NCBI GenBank assembly: GCA_963824545.1
Contig: CAWGPP010000002.1
Coordinates: 372,001 to 436,000 of the forward strand
Source of the DNA: Bog-532 sp963824545
Lineage (GTDB): Bacteria; Actinomycetota; Actinomycetes; Streptosporangiales; Streptosporangiaceae
Reading direction: 5' to 3'
Length of the DNA: 64,000 nucleotides
The notes below the pieces were generated by a model. It made no database searches, was not told the DNA's origin, and saw nothing but the letters and a program-made list of their open reading frames with translations. Of this stretch, positions 15,993 to 24,738 are shown piece by piece. Each line of letters starts with the position of its first letter. Position 1 is the first letter of the stretch. The position numbers and the translations under genes were made by a program.

Positions 15993-17253
15993 ATGGCAGT
16001 ACGACCGAAAACACGAACCGGCCTAGCCGCCCCGGCCGAGCCGGTGCCGGTGGCGATGCTGGGCCGCACCTCCACCCTCGAACTCCAGGACCCCTACGGG
16101 TCCATCACCCGGCAGATCACCTCCGCGCGGGAATGGCTGCCGGACGGGTTCTACCTGGCCGGGTACTACTGGGACATTGAATCCGGCGGCCTGGACCTCG
16201 AGCAGCGCGGCCGCGCGGGCAACCATCAGGCGTTCGTGGACAAGGGCCTGCCGCGGGACGGGGGGCTGGCTGACCTGCTGGCCGAAGCCCGCTCCCCGGC
16301 CCCCCGGTTCGCCGCGGTGGTGTGTGAGGACATTGAGCGGTCCGGCCGGGACACCTTCAACGCGCTGAAACTGGAACGCGAGCTCGGCGATAACGGGATT
16401 TTGCTGTTCGCCGCCGACGAGCCGGTCGACCTGGACGGCACCGACCCGGCCACCATCTTGCTGCGGCGCACCAAGCAGAACATTGCGGAGTATTTCCGGC
16501 TGTCGCTGAAACAGAAAATGTGGCGCGGCCTGCGCACCCACGCCGCCCAGGGCTACAACCTCGGCAAAGTCCTCGACGGCTACCTGCCAGAGAAGATCCC
16601 GCACCCGGCCCCGTCCAAAGCCTCCCAGGGCCGCACCAAAACCCTCCTCGTGCTGGACGAGCAGCGCGCCCCCATCATCGCCGCCATTTATGCCATGCGC
16701 GCGGAGGAGAAACTCGGCGTGCCGGCCATCCACGCGCGGCTGGCCGCCGACCCGGGCACCTACCCGCCCGCCGACCCCGGCACCGGGTGGACGCTCGGCG
16801 GCCTGTATTCGATCCTGGCCAACCCGAAATACACCGGGTACCAGGTGTTCGGCCGCACCCGCCGGGGCAAGCCCGTCCCAGAAGGCCAGTGGTACTGGCC
16901 GGACCAGCGCACCCACCCCGCGATCGTGGACCGCGAGGTCTGGGAAGCCGCCCAGCAGGTCGGGGCCGAGCATCGCAGCTCCCGCGACGGCGCGATCCAC
17001 AACCCGGCCACCTGGCGGGCCTACCCGTTCCGGTCCCGCATCCGCTGCAAAATCTGCAAACGGCGGATGTGCGGGCTGACCAAGGTGCACGCCGCCAGCA
17101 AGACCCCGACCGAGTACGCGTATTACGTCTGCCAGTACAACCCGAACACCCCCAGCCACGTGGCGGCCGCCCCCGATCATCCCCGCACCGTCCAGGTCCG
17201 GGAAGACGTCATCAAAGCCGAGGTGTTCGGCGGGCTGTCGGCCTACGCCCTAG
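15993..17253 (+). pseudogene. Large serine recombinase, 5' part (split by insertion sequences)
   Basis: The frame starts at ATG 15993 behind an ideal AGGAGG at 15979-15984. The resolvase catalytic domain includes AMLGRTSTLELQDP (nucleophile Ser region) and CEDIERSGRDTFNALKLERE (Arg-bearing DIERSGR motif). The recombinase domain follows (LGGLYSILANPKYTGYQVFG), then a zinc ribbon (CKICKRRMCG and later YYVCQYN). The gene stops being native at 17253, where an IS begins after codons for SAYAL. This family performs site-specific integration of AICEs and phages. The 3' part lies at 20233-20826. The interrupted frame ends a few codons into the IS. Confidence 0.85.
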
Positions 17254-18722
17254 TAGTACTTTGTTAGGTTGGTGTCAGAGCGGCGAGCCGGTCGAGTGTC
17301 AGGGGCTGGGTGCAAAGGGGACAGGCGCCGAGGATGAGGGCGAGGACGATCTGGAGTTCTCGCATCACCTGGTAGAGGGTCATCCCGGCGCAGGGGCTTT
17401 TGGGTCGGTGCGGATCATGGTGATGAAGGCCTGGGCGAGGACGGCGAGGGTGACGTGGCGGTTCCAGCCCAGGTAGGAGCGGCCTTCGAAGTGGTCAAGG
17501 CCGAGGCCGGTCTTGAGTTCGCGGTAGTCGTGCTCGATCCGCCATCTGATCTTGGCCAGGCGGGCCAGTTCTTCGATGGCGGTGTCCTCCGGGAGGGTGG
17601 ATAGCCAGTAGCCGGCCGGCTCGTCCGCTTCGGGGGGCCATTCGGCCAGCAGCCAGCAGGCCGGCAGGCTGCGGTCGGCGGCGCGGGGGATGGGCTTGCC
17701 TGCCGGGCGGACGCGGATGGCCAGGAAGCAGCCGGTCATGGCGGCGTCCGGGTTGCCGGTGCTGATCTTGGTGCCGTGCCGCCAGGTCACCGGCCGGACC
17801 TGGGCAGCGGCGGCGATCGCGAGCTGGCGCACGGTCACCGGCGGCCCGGGATAGGCGGGCCTGGGCGGCTGGCCGAGCCCGCCGTAGGGCCGCTCCTGCG
17901 GGACGGCATCGCCGTCGTACGCGCTGACCGAGCCCTTGACCGCGACCGCGTACTGCCAGCCGGCGTCGGTCAGCTGCTGGCGGAACAGGGCGTTATCACC
18001 GTAGGCGATGTCAGCGGCCACGACCGGCCGGGCGCTGGCGGCCGCGCCGGCCAGGTCCAGCACGCCCCACCCGCCCGGCCCGGTCATCTCGGCGATCATG
18101 TCCAGCGCCAGCCGCCACTTCTCCCGGTGGCGCACCTCATCGGGGATCCCGGCCCGCGCGCGGCGCCGCCGCGCGCGGGCCGCGGCCACCGGGTCATCCA
18201 GCGCCCGGTCATCCCAGCTTTCCGGGCAGAACAGCCGCCAGTCCGCCGCGCACGACGCGGCCTCGTTCACCAGGTGCACGCTCACCGCGACCTGGCAGTT
18301 CGCCGTCTTGCCCAGCGTCCCGGAATACTGCCGGGCCACGCACGGTGAGGCGTCCCCGTCCTTGGGGAACCCGGTGTCATCCACGACCAGCGCCTCCACC
18401 GGCTGATGCCCGGCGAACCACCGCGCAACGTTCCGCCGCACCCCGGCGTAGTCCCAGGTCGAGGACGTGATGAACTGCTGCAGCCGCTGGGAGTCCACCC
18501 CCAGCCGCTCCGCCATCGGCACCATCGACTTACGCCGCCCGTCCGCCAGCAGCCCGCGCACGTACAGCTCCCCGGCGGCCCGCTGGTCCTTCCGCGCCAG
18601 CCCGCCCAGCATCTCCGCGGTGAAATCCAGCAGCTCAGGCCGGACTCCCGCAATCTCATCAAGGGTCACCCCGGTATAACACCGCGGAACCCCGCAACCA
18701 TACCCGACCTAACAAAGTACTA
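17254..18722. mobile_element. IS701-family insertion sequence
   Basis: The element is 1,469 bp with perfect 16-bp terminal inverted repeats (TAGTACTTTGTTAGGT at the left, its complement at the right). It is flanked by CTAG at 17250-17253 and 18723-18726, which fits the 4-bp YTAR duplication known for IS701. It carries one minus-strand transposase gene. It appears intact and lies in tandem with a second IS that starts right after the shared CTAG. Confidence 0.9.
17380..18669 (-). CDS. IS701-family transposase
   Basis: The 429-residue DDE transposase contains VEALVVDDTGFPKDG (first Asp), ARPVVAADIAYGDNALFRQQ (second Asp) and KIRWRIEHDYRELKTGLGLD (catalytic Glu with the downstream Y-R-E-L-K signature). 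This is the layout of the DDE_5/IS701 group. The gene is intact, lies wholly inside the inverted repeats and is transcribed against the interrupted recombinase. It may still be active. Confidence 0.9.
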   Translation of the reverse strand: MTLDEIAGVRPELLDFTAEMLGGLARKDQRAAGELYVRGLLADGRRKSMVPMAERLGVDSQRLQQFITSSTWDYAGVRRNVARWFAGHQPVEALVVDDTGFPKDGDASPCVARQYSGTLGKTANCQVAVSVHLVNEAASCAADWRLFCPESWDDRALDDPVAAARARRRRARAGIPDEVRHREKWRLALDMIAEMTGPGGWGVLDLAGAAASARPVVAADIAYGDNALFRQQLTDAGWQYAVAVKGSVSAYDGDAVPQERPYGGLGQPPRPAYPGPPVTVRQLAIAAAAQVRPVTWRHGTKISTGNPDAAMTGCFLAIRVRPAGKPIPRAADRSLPACWLLAEWPPEADEPAGYWLSTLPEDTAIEELARLAKIRWRIEHDYRELKTGLGLDHFEGRSYLGWNRHVTLAVLAQAFITMIRTDPKAPAPG

Positions 18723-18726
18723 CTAG

Positions 18727-20232
18727 GACGGCACTGAATAACTCGCGAACCCTGATGGGCGTATTTTGCCGGCATCGTGTTCGATTCCCTGGAAGAATCG
18801 TGTCATGCAGGGGATGACGCGGCCGGACCGGGACTTGTGGGACGCGGGCGAGGTCACCGGGCACCTGGTGCCGCCGGGCAGCGTGTTCGCGTTCCTGGCC
18901 GAGCACCGCACCGAGCTGTTCCCCGATGAGTTCACCGCGGACTTGTTCCCGTCCCGGACCGGGCGCCCGTCGCTGCCGGCGGACCTGGTCGGGTCGGTGC
19001 TGGTGCTCAAGGAGTTGTATGACCTGTCGGACACCCAGTTCGCGGACGCGCTGAAGTTCGACATCCGGTGGAAGGTGGCCTGCGGCCGGTCGCTGCTGCA
19101 GATGAGCTTCGACCCGTCGGCGCTGGTGTACTGGCGCAAGCGCATCGCGAAGTCTGAGCGCCCGGACCGGGTGTTCGACGCGGTCGCGGAGGTGATCGCC
19201 GGGACGGGGATCTTGCGGGGCCGTCGGAAGCGGTGCGTGGACTCGACGGTTTTCGACGACGCGGTGGCCACGATGGACACTGTGTCTCAGCTGATGGCCG
19301 CGATGCGGAAGGTGGCGCGGGTGGTGCCCGGTGCCGCCGGGGTGATCGCCGGCGTGTGCCGGCTGGACTACTCCAGGCCGGGCAAGCCTGACATCGACTG
19401 GGACGACCCGGCTGCCAAGGAGCAGCTGGTATCGGATCTGGTGAATGACGCGCTGGCGGTGCTGGCGGAGCTCACCGGGGAGGGCGCGCCGGAGCGGGAC
19501 GCCGCCGCGGCGGACGCGCTGGGCCTGCTGGCGCTGGTGGCGGGGCAGGACGTGGAGCCGGCGGAGGGAAGCGACGGGACGGACGGGCGGTGGCGGATCG
19601 CCCGGAAGGTCGCCCCGGACCGGGGTTCACCCTGGACGACTTCACCATCAGCGAGGACGACGGAACGGTTACCTGCCCGGCCGGGATCACCCGGCCGATG
19701 AGCCCCGCCGGCACCGTCACCTTCGGCGCCGCGTGTGCCGGCTGCCCGCTGCGACAGCGGTGCACCACCGCCAGGGATGGCCGGTCGATGACCATCCACC
19801 CGCACGAGGGCCTGCTGCGCGCCGCCCGCGCCCAGTCCCGGACGGCGGAGTTCAGGCAGGCCTACCCCATCCGGTCAATGATCGAGCGGGTCATCGCCTG
19901 GACCGCCACCCAGAACGGCCGCCGGGTCAAGCTCCGCTACATCGGCACCGCCAAGAACGACGCCTGGCTGCACAACCGGTGCGCCGCGCTCAACCTGCGC
20001 ACCCTGCTGCGGCACGGCCTGACCCGCAGCGGCGGGGCGTGGGTGCTGGCCTGACCAGCCAGCACACGCCGACCCGCCCTCGCTGCAGTCCCTGCGCCCC
20101 CTCCGCAGTCGCTGCTGCTGCGCCGCAGCCGCCCGGGCCGCCGCGCGGCGGGCCAGTGGAGAGTTCCGGGCACCTGAGCCTGGCCAGCCGGCCACCAGGC
20201 CGTCCGCCCGATCCGGGTTGTTCAGTGGCGTC
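18727..20232. mobile_element. IS1182-like insertion sequence, internally deleted
   Basis: The ends read GACGGCACTGAATAAC at the left and, inverted, GACGCCACTGAACAAC at the right: 14 of 16 bases match. Direct CTAG copies flank it at 18723-18726 and 20233-20236. It holds one plus-strand transposase gene that has lost its middle. The shared CTAG on its left shows that the IS701-like element later landed at this junction. Confidence 0.8.
18805..20054 (+). pseudogene. IS1182-family transposase lacking its catalytic core
   Basis: The N-terminal part is typical (RPSLPADLVGSVLVLKELYD; DALKFDIRWKVACGRSL; KRCVDSTVFDDAVATMDT). At about 19617-19625 the text jumps from WRIARKVAPDR to a different frame reading GFTLDDFTISEDDGTVTCPA, then CAGCPLRQRCTT and IRSMIERVIAW. 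In intact relatives a segment of roughly a hundred residues with the second catalytic Asp lies between these blocks. Here it is absent and the frame is shifted, so this transposase cannot work. The size of the loss is inferred from family architecture, not measured. Confidence 0.75.
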
Positions 20233-20826
20233 CTAGCGCCCGGCCGGGAACAGCGCCTCGCGCAGCTGATCCCGCACACCGCCACCGCCCGGCAAGCCCA
20301 GCACGACCGGCAGGCCGCCGCCCTCACCAAGCGGCTCAAGCGGCTCACCGCCCGGCAAGACAACCTGATGCGCGAACTGGACGAGTCCTTCGACATGGCC
20401 GACGAGGCCGGCGAGGCCTACCGGCGCCGCATCCGCGCCGACTACGCCACCCTGCACGGCGAACGCAAGGACATCGAGACGCAGCTCGACGACCTGGCCG
20501 CCGACACCACCCCGGCGCCCGCGCCGGACCTGGTCAGCCTGCTGCCCGAGGTGACCGCCGGCCTGGCCGCCCTGCCGCCCGGCCTGCAAGCCGAACTGTT
20601 CGACGCCTTTGACATCCAGATCATCTGGAACGCCCCCATGCGGCAAGCCACCTTCCGCGCCACCATCACCGACACCAGCCCCGCCATCATCACCGCCCTG
20701 CTGGCCCGCGCTGGCGACGACCCCGCCACCCAGGCAGCAGCCACCCCCGCCACCAGCACAGACACCAGCCCCGCACCATTGCAGGGATCCCTTCACATCC
20801 CTATGTGCCCAAAACTCTGCCCATAA
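20233..20826 (+). pseudogene. Large serine recombinase, 3' part
   Basis: After the right-hand CTAG the text resumes as LAPGREQRLAQLIPHTATAR. Joined to the 5' part across a single CTAG, the codons run ...AYAL|APGREQ... in one frame with no loss. A coiled-coil segment follows (LTKRLKRLTARQDNLMRELD; YATLHGERKDIETQLDDLA), typical of large serine integrases, then FDAFDIQIIWNAPMRQATFR and a stop at 20824-20826. Excision of both IS elements with one CTAG would rebuild an integrase of about 615 residues. Confidence 0.85.
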
Positions 20827-20901
20827 GCGTCGACCTCCACGGATCCGGCGGCTCGGGCGCGCGCTTTGATCCGGGAGGGGCGCTGGGGCAGGCTGGGGCG
20901 C

Positions 20902-22059
20902 ATGGACGATAATGCGGCCGGGCTGCCGGTCGACCCGCTGGAGGTGCTGCGGCGGCGGCGCAGCGCGAAGTGGCGGGCCTACGACGCCGACGTGCTGCCG
21001 CTGACCGTGGCCGAGATGGACTTCGCCCTGGCCGAACCGGTCGCGGAGGTGCTGCGGCGGGCCGTGGCCGCGTCCGATACCGGGTACGCGCACGCCGTCC
21101 CGGACCTCGGCCGGGCCATCGCGGCGTTCGCCGCCCGCCGCTGGAACTGGGACCTCGACCCGGCGGACGTGACCGCGGTGACCGACGTCGGGGTGGGCGT
21201 GGTCGAGACGTTGCGCGCCCTGACCCGGCCCGGCGACGCGGTGGTGATCAGCCCGCCGGTGTACCCGCCGTTCTTCGACTGGGTGCCCGAGGCCGGGGCG
21301 CGGCTGCTGGAGGTGCCGCTCGCGCACGGCCCGGAGGGGTGGCGGCTCGACCTGGCCGCGCTGGAGACGGTGTTCGCCACCCACCCGGCCGCCTACGTGC
21401 TGTGCAACCCGCAGAACCCGGTCGGCCGGGTGCACAGCACCGATGAGCTGGCCGCGCTGGTCCGGCTGGCCCGGCTCTACCGGGTCACGCTGATCAGCGA
21501 CGAGATCCACGGGCCGCTGGTGCTGCCCGGGGCCACCTTCACCCCGTTGCTGACCGTGCCCGGGGCGGCCGAGGTCGCGGTCACCGTGATGTCGGCGAGC
21601 AAGGCGTGGAACCTGGCCGGCCTCAAGTGCGCCGCCGTGGTCACCGCCGCGCCCCGGATGGCCGCCCTCACCGACCGGTTCCCGCCCGACACCATCTGGC
21701 GTTTCGGGCATTTCGGCGTGCTGGCCACGGTCGCCGCGTACACCGACGGGGAGCCCTGGCTGGACCGGCTGCTGGCCACCCTGGACCACCGGCGGGCGCT
21801 GCTGTCGACCCTGCTGTGGGACCGGCTGCCGCTGATCAGCTGGCAGCCGCCCGAGGCGACGTTCCTGGCCTGGCTGGACTGCTCGGCTCTGGGCCCCGAC
21901 GACCAGGCCCAGGAGCGTTTCCTGGCCCGCGGCCGGGTCGCGCTGGAGCCGGGGCTGCGGTTCGGCGCCGTGGGCAGCGGTTACGCCCGGCTCAACTTCG
22001 CCACCAGCGCCGACATCCTCGATCAGGCCACCGCGCGGATGGCCGCATCGGCGCCCTGA
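20902..22059 (+). CDS. MalY/PatB-type PLP-dependent C-S lyase (class I/II aminotransferase fold)
   Basis: The 385-residue protein has the fold-type I PLP layout: LPLTVAEMDFALAEPVAEVL near the N-terminus (the M-D-F motif of MalY/PatB), CNPQNPVGRVHS, LISDEIHGPLVLPG (PLP-pyridine Asp in a D-E-I-H motif) and VMSASKAWNLAGLKCA (Schiff-base Lys). Those D-E-I-H and S-K-x-W-N motifs separate MalY/PatB cystathionine beta-lyase-like enzymes from ordinary aminotransferases. It would cleave C-S bonds of cystathionine-like substrates to pyruvate and ammonia in the cytosol. ATG 20902 is chosen over the upstream TTG at 20866. Confidence 0.85.
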   Translation: MDDNAAGLPVDPLEVLRRRRSAKWRAYDADVLPLTVAEMDFALAEPVAEVLRRAVAASDTGYAHAVPDLGRAIAAFAARRWNWDLDPADVTAVTDVGVGVVETLRALTRPGDAVVISPPVYPPFFDWVPEAGARLLEVPLAHGPEGWRLDLAALETVFATHPAAYVLCNPQNPVGRVHSTDELAALVRLARLYRVTLISDEIHGPLVLPGATFTPLLTVPGAAEVAVTVMSASKAWNLAGLKCAAVVTAAPRMAALTDRFPPDTIWRFGHFGVLATVAAYTDGEPWLDRLLATLDHRRALLSTLLWDRLPLISWQPPEATFLAWLDCSALGPDDQAQERFLARGRVALEPGLRFGAVGSGYARLNFATSADILDQATARMAASAP

Positions 22060-22093
22060 CCCCTGACGCGTGACCCCTGACGCGCGTTACAGT

Positions 22094-22127
22094 CGATTGA
22101 ACGACGGGGGCGATTGAACGACGGGGG
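22094..22127. repeat. Perfect 17-bp tandem duplication
   Basis: CGATTGAACGACGGGGG occurs twice without a gap directly upstream of the MpaB-like gene, ending 11 bases before its ATG. Confidence 0.9.
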
Positions 22128-22138
22128 ACGGAGCCGAC

Positions 22139-23020
22139 ATGGATCGCCATCACTGGTCCGCGCATATCAGCCGGCTCGATCCGGGCCGCGACTACGAGCA
22201 GATCTACCGGATCCTGGTCAGCCACGAGTTCCCGTGGGACATGAACCAGTCGCTGTCCTTCGCGCTGTACCGCACCTACGCCGTTCCGAGCATCGGGCAT
22301 CTGCTGAGCGAGACCGGCGAGTTCACCCGGCGGACGCAGAAACGCTACGACGACACCGCGCTGATCCTCGACACGATCCTGGAGCACGGGATGGCCAGCG
22401 CCGAAGGCCACGCCGCGGTGCGGCGGATGAACCAGATGCACGGCTCCTACGACATCTCCAACGACGACAAGCTCTATGTGCTGTGCACGTTCGTGGTCAT
22501 GCCGATCCGCTGGCTCGATACGTACGGGTGGCGGCGCCTCACCGAGGCCGAGCGGGTGGCCAGCGCCAACTACTACCGCGCGCTAGGCCGGCACATGGGC
22601 ATCACGGGGATACCGGAAACGCACGCGCAGTTCGCGGCCTTCCTCGACCAGTACGAGCGCGGGCACTTCGGCTTCGACGAAGGCGCCCTGGCGGTCTCCG
22701 AGGCGACGCTCCGGCTGATGGCCAGCTTCTCGCCGAACCGGTTCGCCCCGCGGGCCGCGGTGAACTGGTTCGCCAAGGCGCTGATGGACGACCCGCTGCT
22801 GGACGCTTTCCGCTACCGCCGCCCGGCTCGCTGGGAACGGGGCCTGGCCGCGGCAGCGCTGCGCCTGCGCGCCCGCGTGGTGCGGTTGCTGCCGCCCCGC
22901 CCGGAGCCGCTCTACGCCCGGCAGCTGCCGAACATCCGCAGCTACCCGCGAGGCTATGACGTCGCCGGACTGGGCACCTTCCCGCGCGGCTGCCCCGTCC
23001 CGCACACCCCCGCCGACTAG
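22139..23020 (+). CDS. MpaB-family oxygenase (DUF2236)
   Basis: The 293-residue protein matches the oxygenase MpaB family, relatives of latex-clearing protein. Visible blocks are FTRRTQKRYDDTALILDTIL, HAAVRRMNQMHGSYDISNDD (His-containing core), LYVLCTFVVMPIRWLDTYGW and ALMDDPLLDAFRY. Family members are haem-dependent oxygenases; MpaB itself takes part in oxidative cleavage in fungal mycophenolic acid synthesis. The substrate here is unknown. ATG 22139 follows a weak GGAG. The next gene, a PPM1-like methyltransferase, is on the same strand 163 bp away. Confidence 0.75.
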   Translation: MDRHHWSAHISRLDPGRDYEQIYRILVSHEFPWDMNQSLSFALYRTYAVPSIGHLLSETGEFTRRTQKRYDDTALILDTILEHGMASAEGHAAVRRMNQMHGSYDISNDDKLYVLCTFVVMPIRWLDTYGWRRLTEAERVASANYYRALGRHMGITGIPETHAQFAAFLDQYERGHFGFDEGALAVSEATLRLMASFSPNRFAPRAAVNWFAKALMDDPLLDAFRYRRPARWERGLAAAALRLRARVVRLLPPRPEPLYARQLPNIRSYPRGYDVAGLGTFPRGCPVPHTPAD

Positions 23021-23183
23021 CCCCAACGCCGGGTTGGGCAGGGTTTCCCGCAGATAGCCCTGAGTACGCTGCCCACATCGGCGGGGCACGGGGGCGCGGG
23101 CTGCACCCCGGCGAGGGGGCGCCGAAACGTGGGCATACTCGTTATGGGCGGGTGAAACGGGCCGGGCGGAGAAGGGTTTGATC

Positions 23184-23993
23184 ATGGCCGAGGGGGAGCG
23201 GGCCGAGCTGGGGGCTGTCCAGGAGACGCTGTTCATCCCGCTCGCGGCGCGGGCGCGGGAGACGCGGAAGAGGCGGCCGGTCCTGCGTGATCCGAAGGCC
23301 GTGCACATGGTCGATTCGATCGACTTCGACACCGCCACGTACGGCCGGGGCGTCGGCGGCCTGGTGACGATCCTGCGTACCGCGACGTTCGACGTGTGGG
23401 TGCGGAACTTCCTGGCCCGGAATCCGGCGGGCACGGTCGTGGAGCTCGGCACGGGGCTCAACACCCGTTTCGAACGCGTCGACAACGGCACCGTGCACTG
23501 GATCGACCTCGATCTGCCCGACACGATCGGGCTTCGCCGCCGGTACTTCGCCGACACCGAACGGCGCCAGATGGTGAGCGCTTCGGTGCTGGACGAGACG
23601 TGGCTGGCTTCGGTGCAGGCCATGCCCGCGCCGTACTTTTTCGTCGCCGAGGGTGTCCTGGTCTACCTCCCGGAAGAAGACGTCACCCGCACGCTCGCCC
23701 GCCTCGCGCAGCGGTTCCCCGGAGCCCTGATCGCGCTGGACACGTATTCGCAGCAGACCTTCCGGCGGCAGCAGCAGCTGGCGGCCCGGCGGGGCATCGC
23801 GAGGTGGCAGTGGGCGTGCGACGATCCGCGTTCGTTCGAGCGGCTCGGGCTGACCGTCCTTGACTCCGCCACCATCACCCGGCCGCCGAAGGCCCTGCGG
23901 GCCCAGCTCGCACCGGCCTACCGCTATCTGCTGCCGCTCGCCAACCCGGTTCTCGGCCCGGCCGTCAGGATGACCCTGTTCCAGGCGCGTTAA
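23184..23993 (+). CDS. PPM1/leucine-carboxyl-methyltransferase-like O-methyltransferase
   Basis: The product of about 269 residues has VVELGTGLNTRFERVDNGTV (SAM-binding G-x-G-L-N-T-R motif of the PPM1/Tcmp type), VHWIDLDLPDTIGLRRRYFA (acidic D-L-D-L-P signature) and PYFFVAEGVLVYLPEEDV. Members methylate carboxyl groups or polyketide hydroxyls. GAGAAGGG precedes ATG 23184. The D-L-D-L-P motif and the 'AEGVLVYL' strand make the family secure; the substrate is unknown. Confidence 0.8.
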   Translation: MAEGERAELGAVQETLFIPLAARARETRKRRPVLRDPKAVHMVDSIDFDTATYGRGVGGLVTILRTATFDVWVRNFLARNPAGTVVELGTGLNTRFERVDNGTVHWIDLDLPDTIGLRRRYFADTERRQMVSASVLDETWLASVQAMPAPYFFVAEGVLVYLPEEDVTRTLARLAQRFPGALIALDTYSQQTFRRQQQLAARRGIARWQWACDDPRSFERLGLTVLDSATITRPPKALRAQLAPAYRYLLPLANPVLGPAVRMTLFQAR

Positions 23994-24082
23994 CGTCCCG
24001 GCTCGTTAGGTTCCTGGCCCGTTCGCCCGCTGGATGCCTCGGCGCCGGTTCCGCGTACCGGAGGCGTGGCAGGCTGAAGCGC

Positions 24083-24735
24083 GTGTCGCTGCCGGGGGAC
24101 GTGCGAGCGGGCAGAAACGGAACGGGAAGCACGCGCGCGCAGCAGCGAGCCGCGCGGGGAGAACGGTTCACCGCCGTGATGGCGGCCGCGGTGCGGCACC
24201 TGCCGTTCGGCCTGGCCCGGATCGTGCCGCCGAACCTCCTCGGCTTCGCGGTCATCAACGGCTTCACCTTCGCGTGTGACCTGGCGCTGCTCACCGCGCT
24301 GCACGGCGGCCTGCGCTGGCCGGTGGCGGTGAGCATCACGCTCTCCTACGCGGTCGCGTCTGGGCTCAGCTATCTGCTGAACCGGACCTTCAACTTCCAC
24401 TCCCGCGCCGCGATCGGCCGGCAGTTCGCCACGTACGTCGCGGTGATCGCGGTCAACTACCTGGCCTGGATTCTCGGCGTCGGCGCCGGGCTGGCCGCCC
24501 TCGGGTCAGCTATCAGCTCGCCCGGATCATGGCCGGCCTGTGCGAGGCGGTCTACATGTACGCCGCCATGCGCTGGCTGGTGTTCCGTGACACCAGGGCC
24601 AGCCCCGAAGCCAGCCCCGGGCCGCGGCGCTTACGGGCAGACTTTTTGGCACATACTGCCGAAAACTCTGCCGGTAAGTGGTGGTATCTCCCGGAGGCCC
24701 GGTTAGGCCATGGCCGCGTCGCCGGTATGGTCTGA
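24083..24735 (+). pseudogene. GtrA-family membrane protein, frameshifted
   Basis: The frame reads LLGFAVINGFTFACDLALLT, VAVSITLSYAVASGLSYLLN and FATYVAVIAVNYLAWILGVG: three transmembrane segments of GtrA, a flippase-like helper for glycosyl transfer through the membrane. After GLAALG the frame is lost at about 24505 and resumes as VSYQLARIMAGLCEAVYMYA, followed by MRWLVFRD, with one base fewer than needed. Adding one G to the GGG at 24505 restores the fourth helix exactly. The true start may be GTG 24083 or ATG 24178. It is either a pseudogene or a one-base sequence error. Confidence 0.7.
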
Positions 24736-24738
24736 AGA

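Larger units (their letters stand above)
11184..20826. mobile_element. AICE-like integrative and conjugative element (degraded)
   Basis: The block has the gene set expected of an actinomycete integrative and conjugative element: a divergent GntR regulator, a replication-relaxation protein, a TraB/FtsK-type DNA translocase with its own membrane segment, a J-domain membrane protein and a large serine recombinase at the far end. The plus-strand genes are tightly packed, with GTGA overlaps at 13140 and 15002. The recombinase is split by two insertion sequences and the translocase has two frameshifts, so the element is probably immobile. Exact attachment sites were not found. The limits given are those of the outermost genes, not of att sites. 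Confidence 0.65.
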
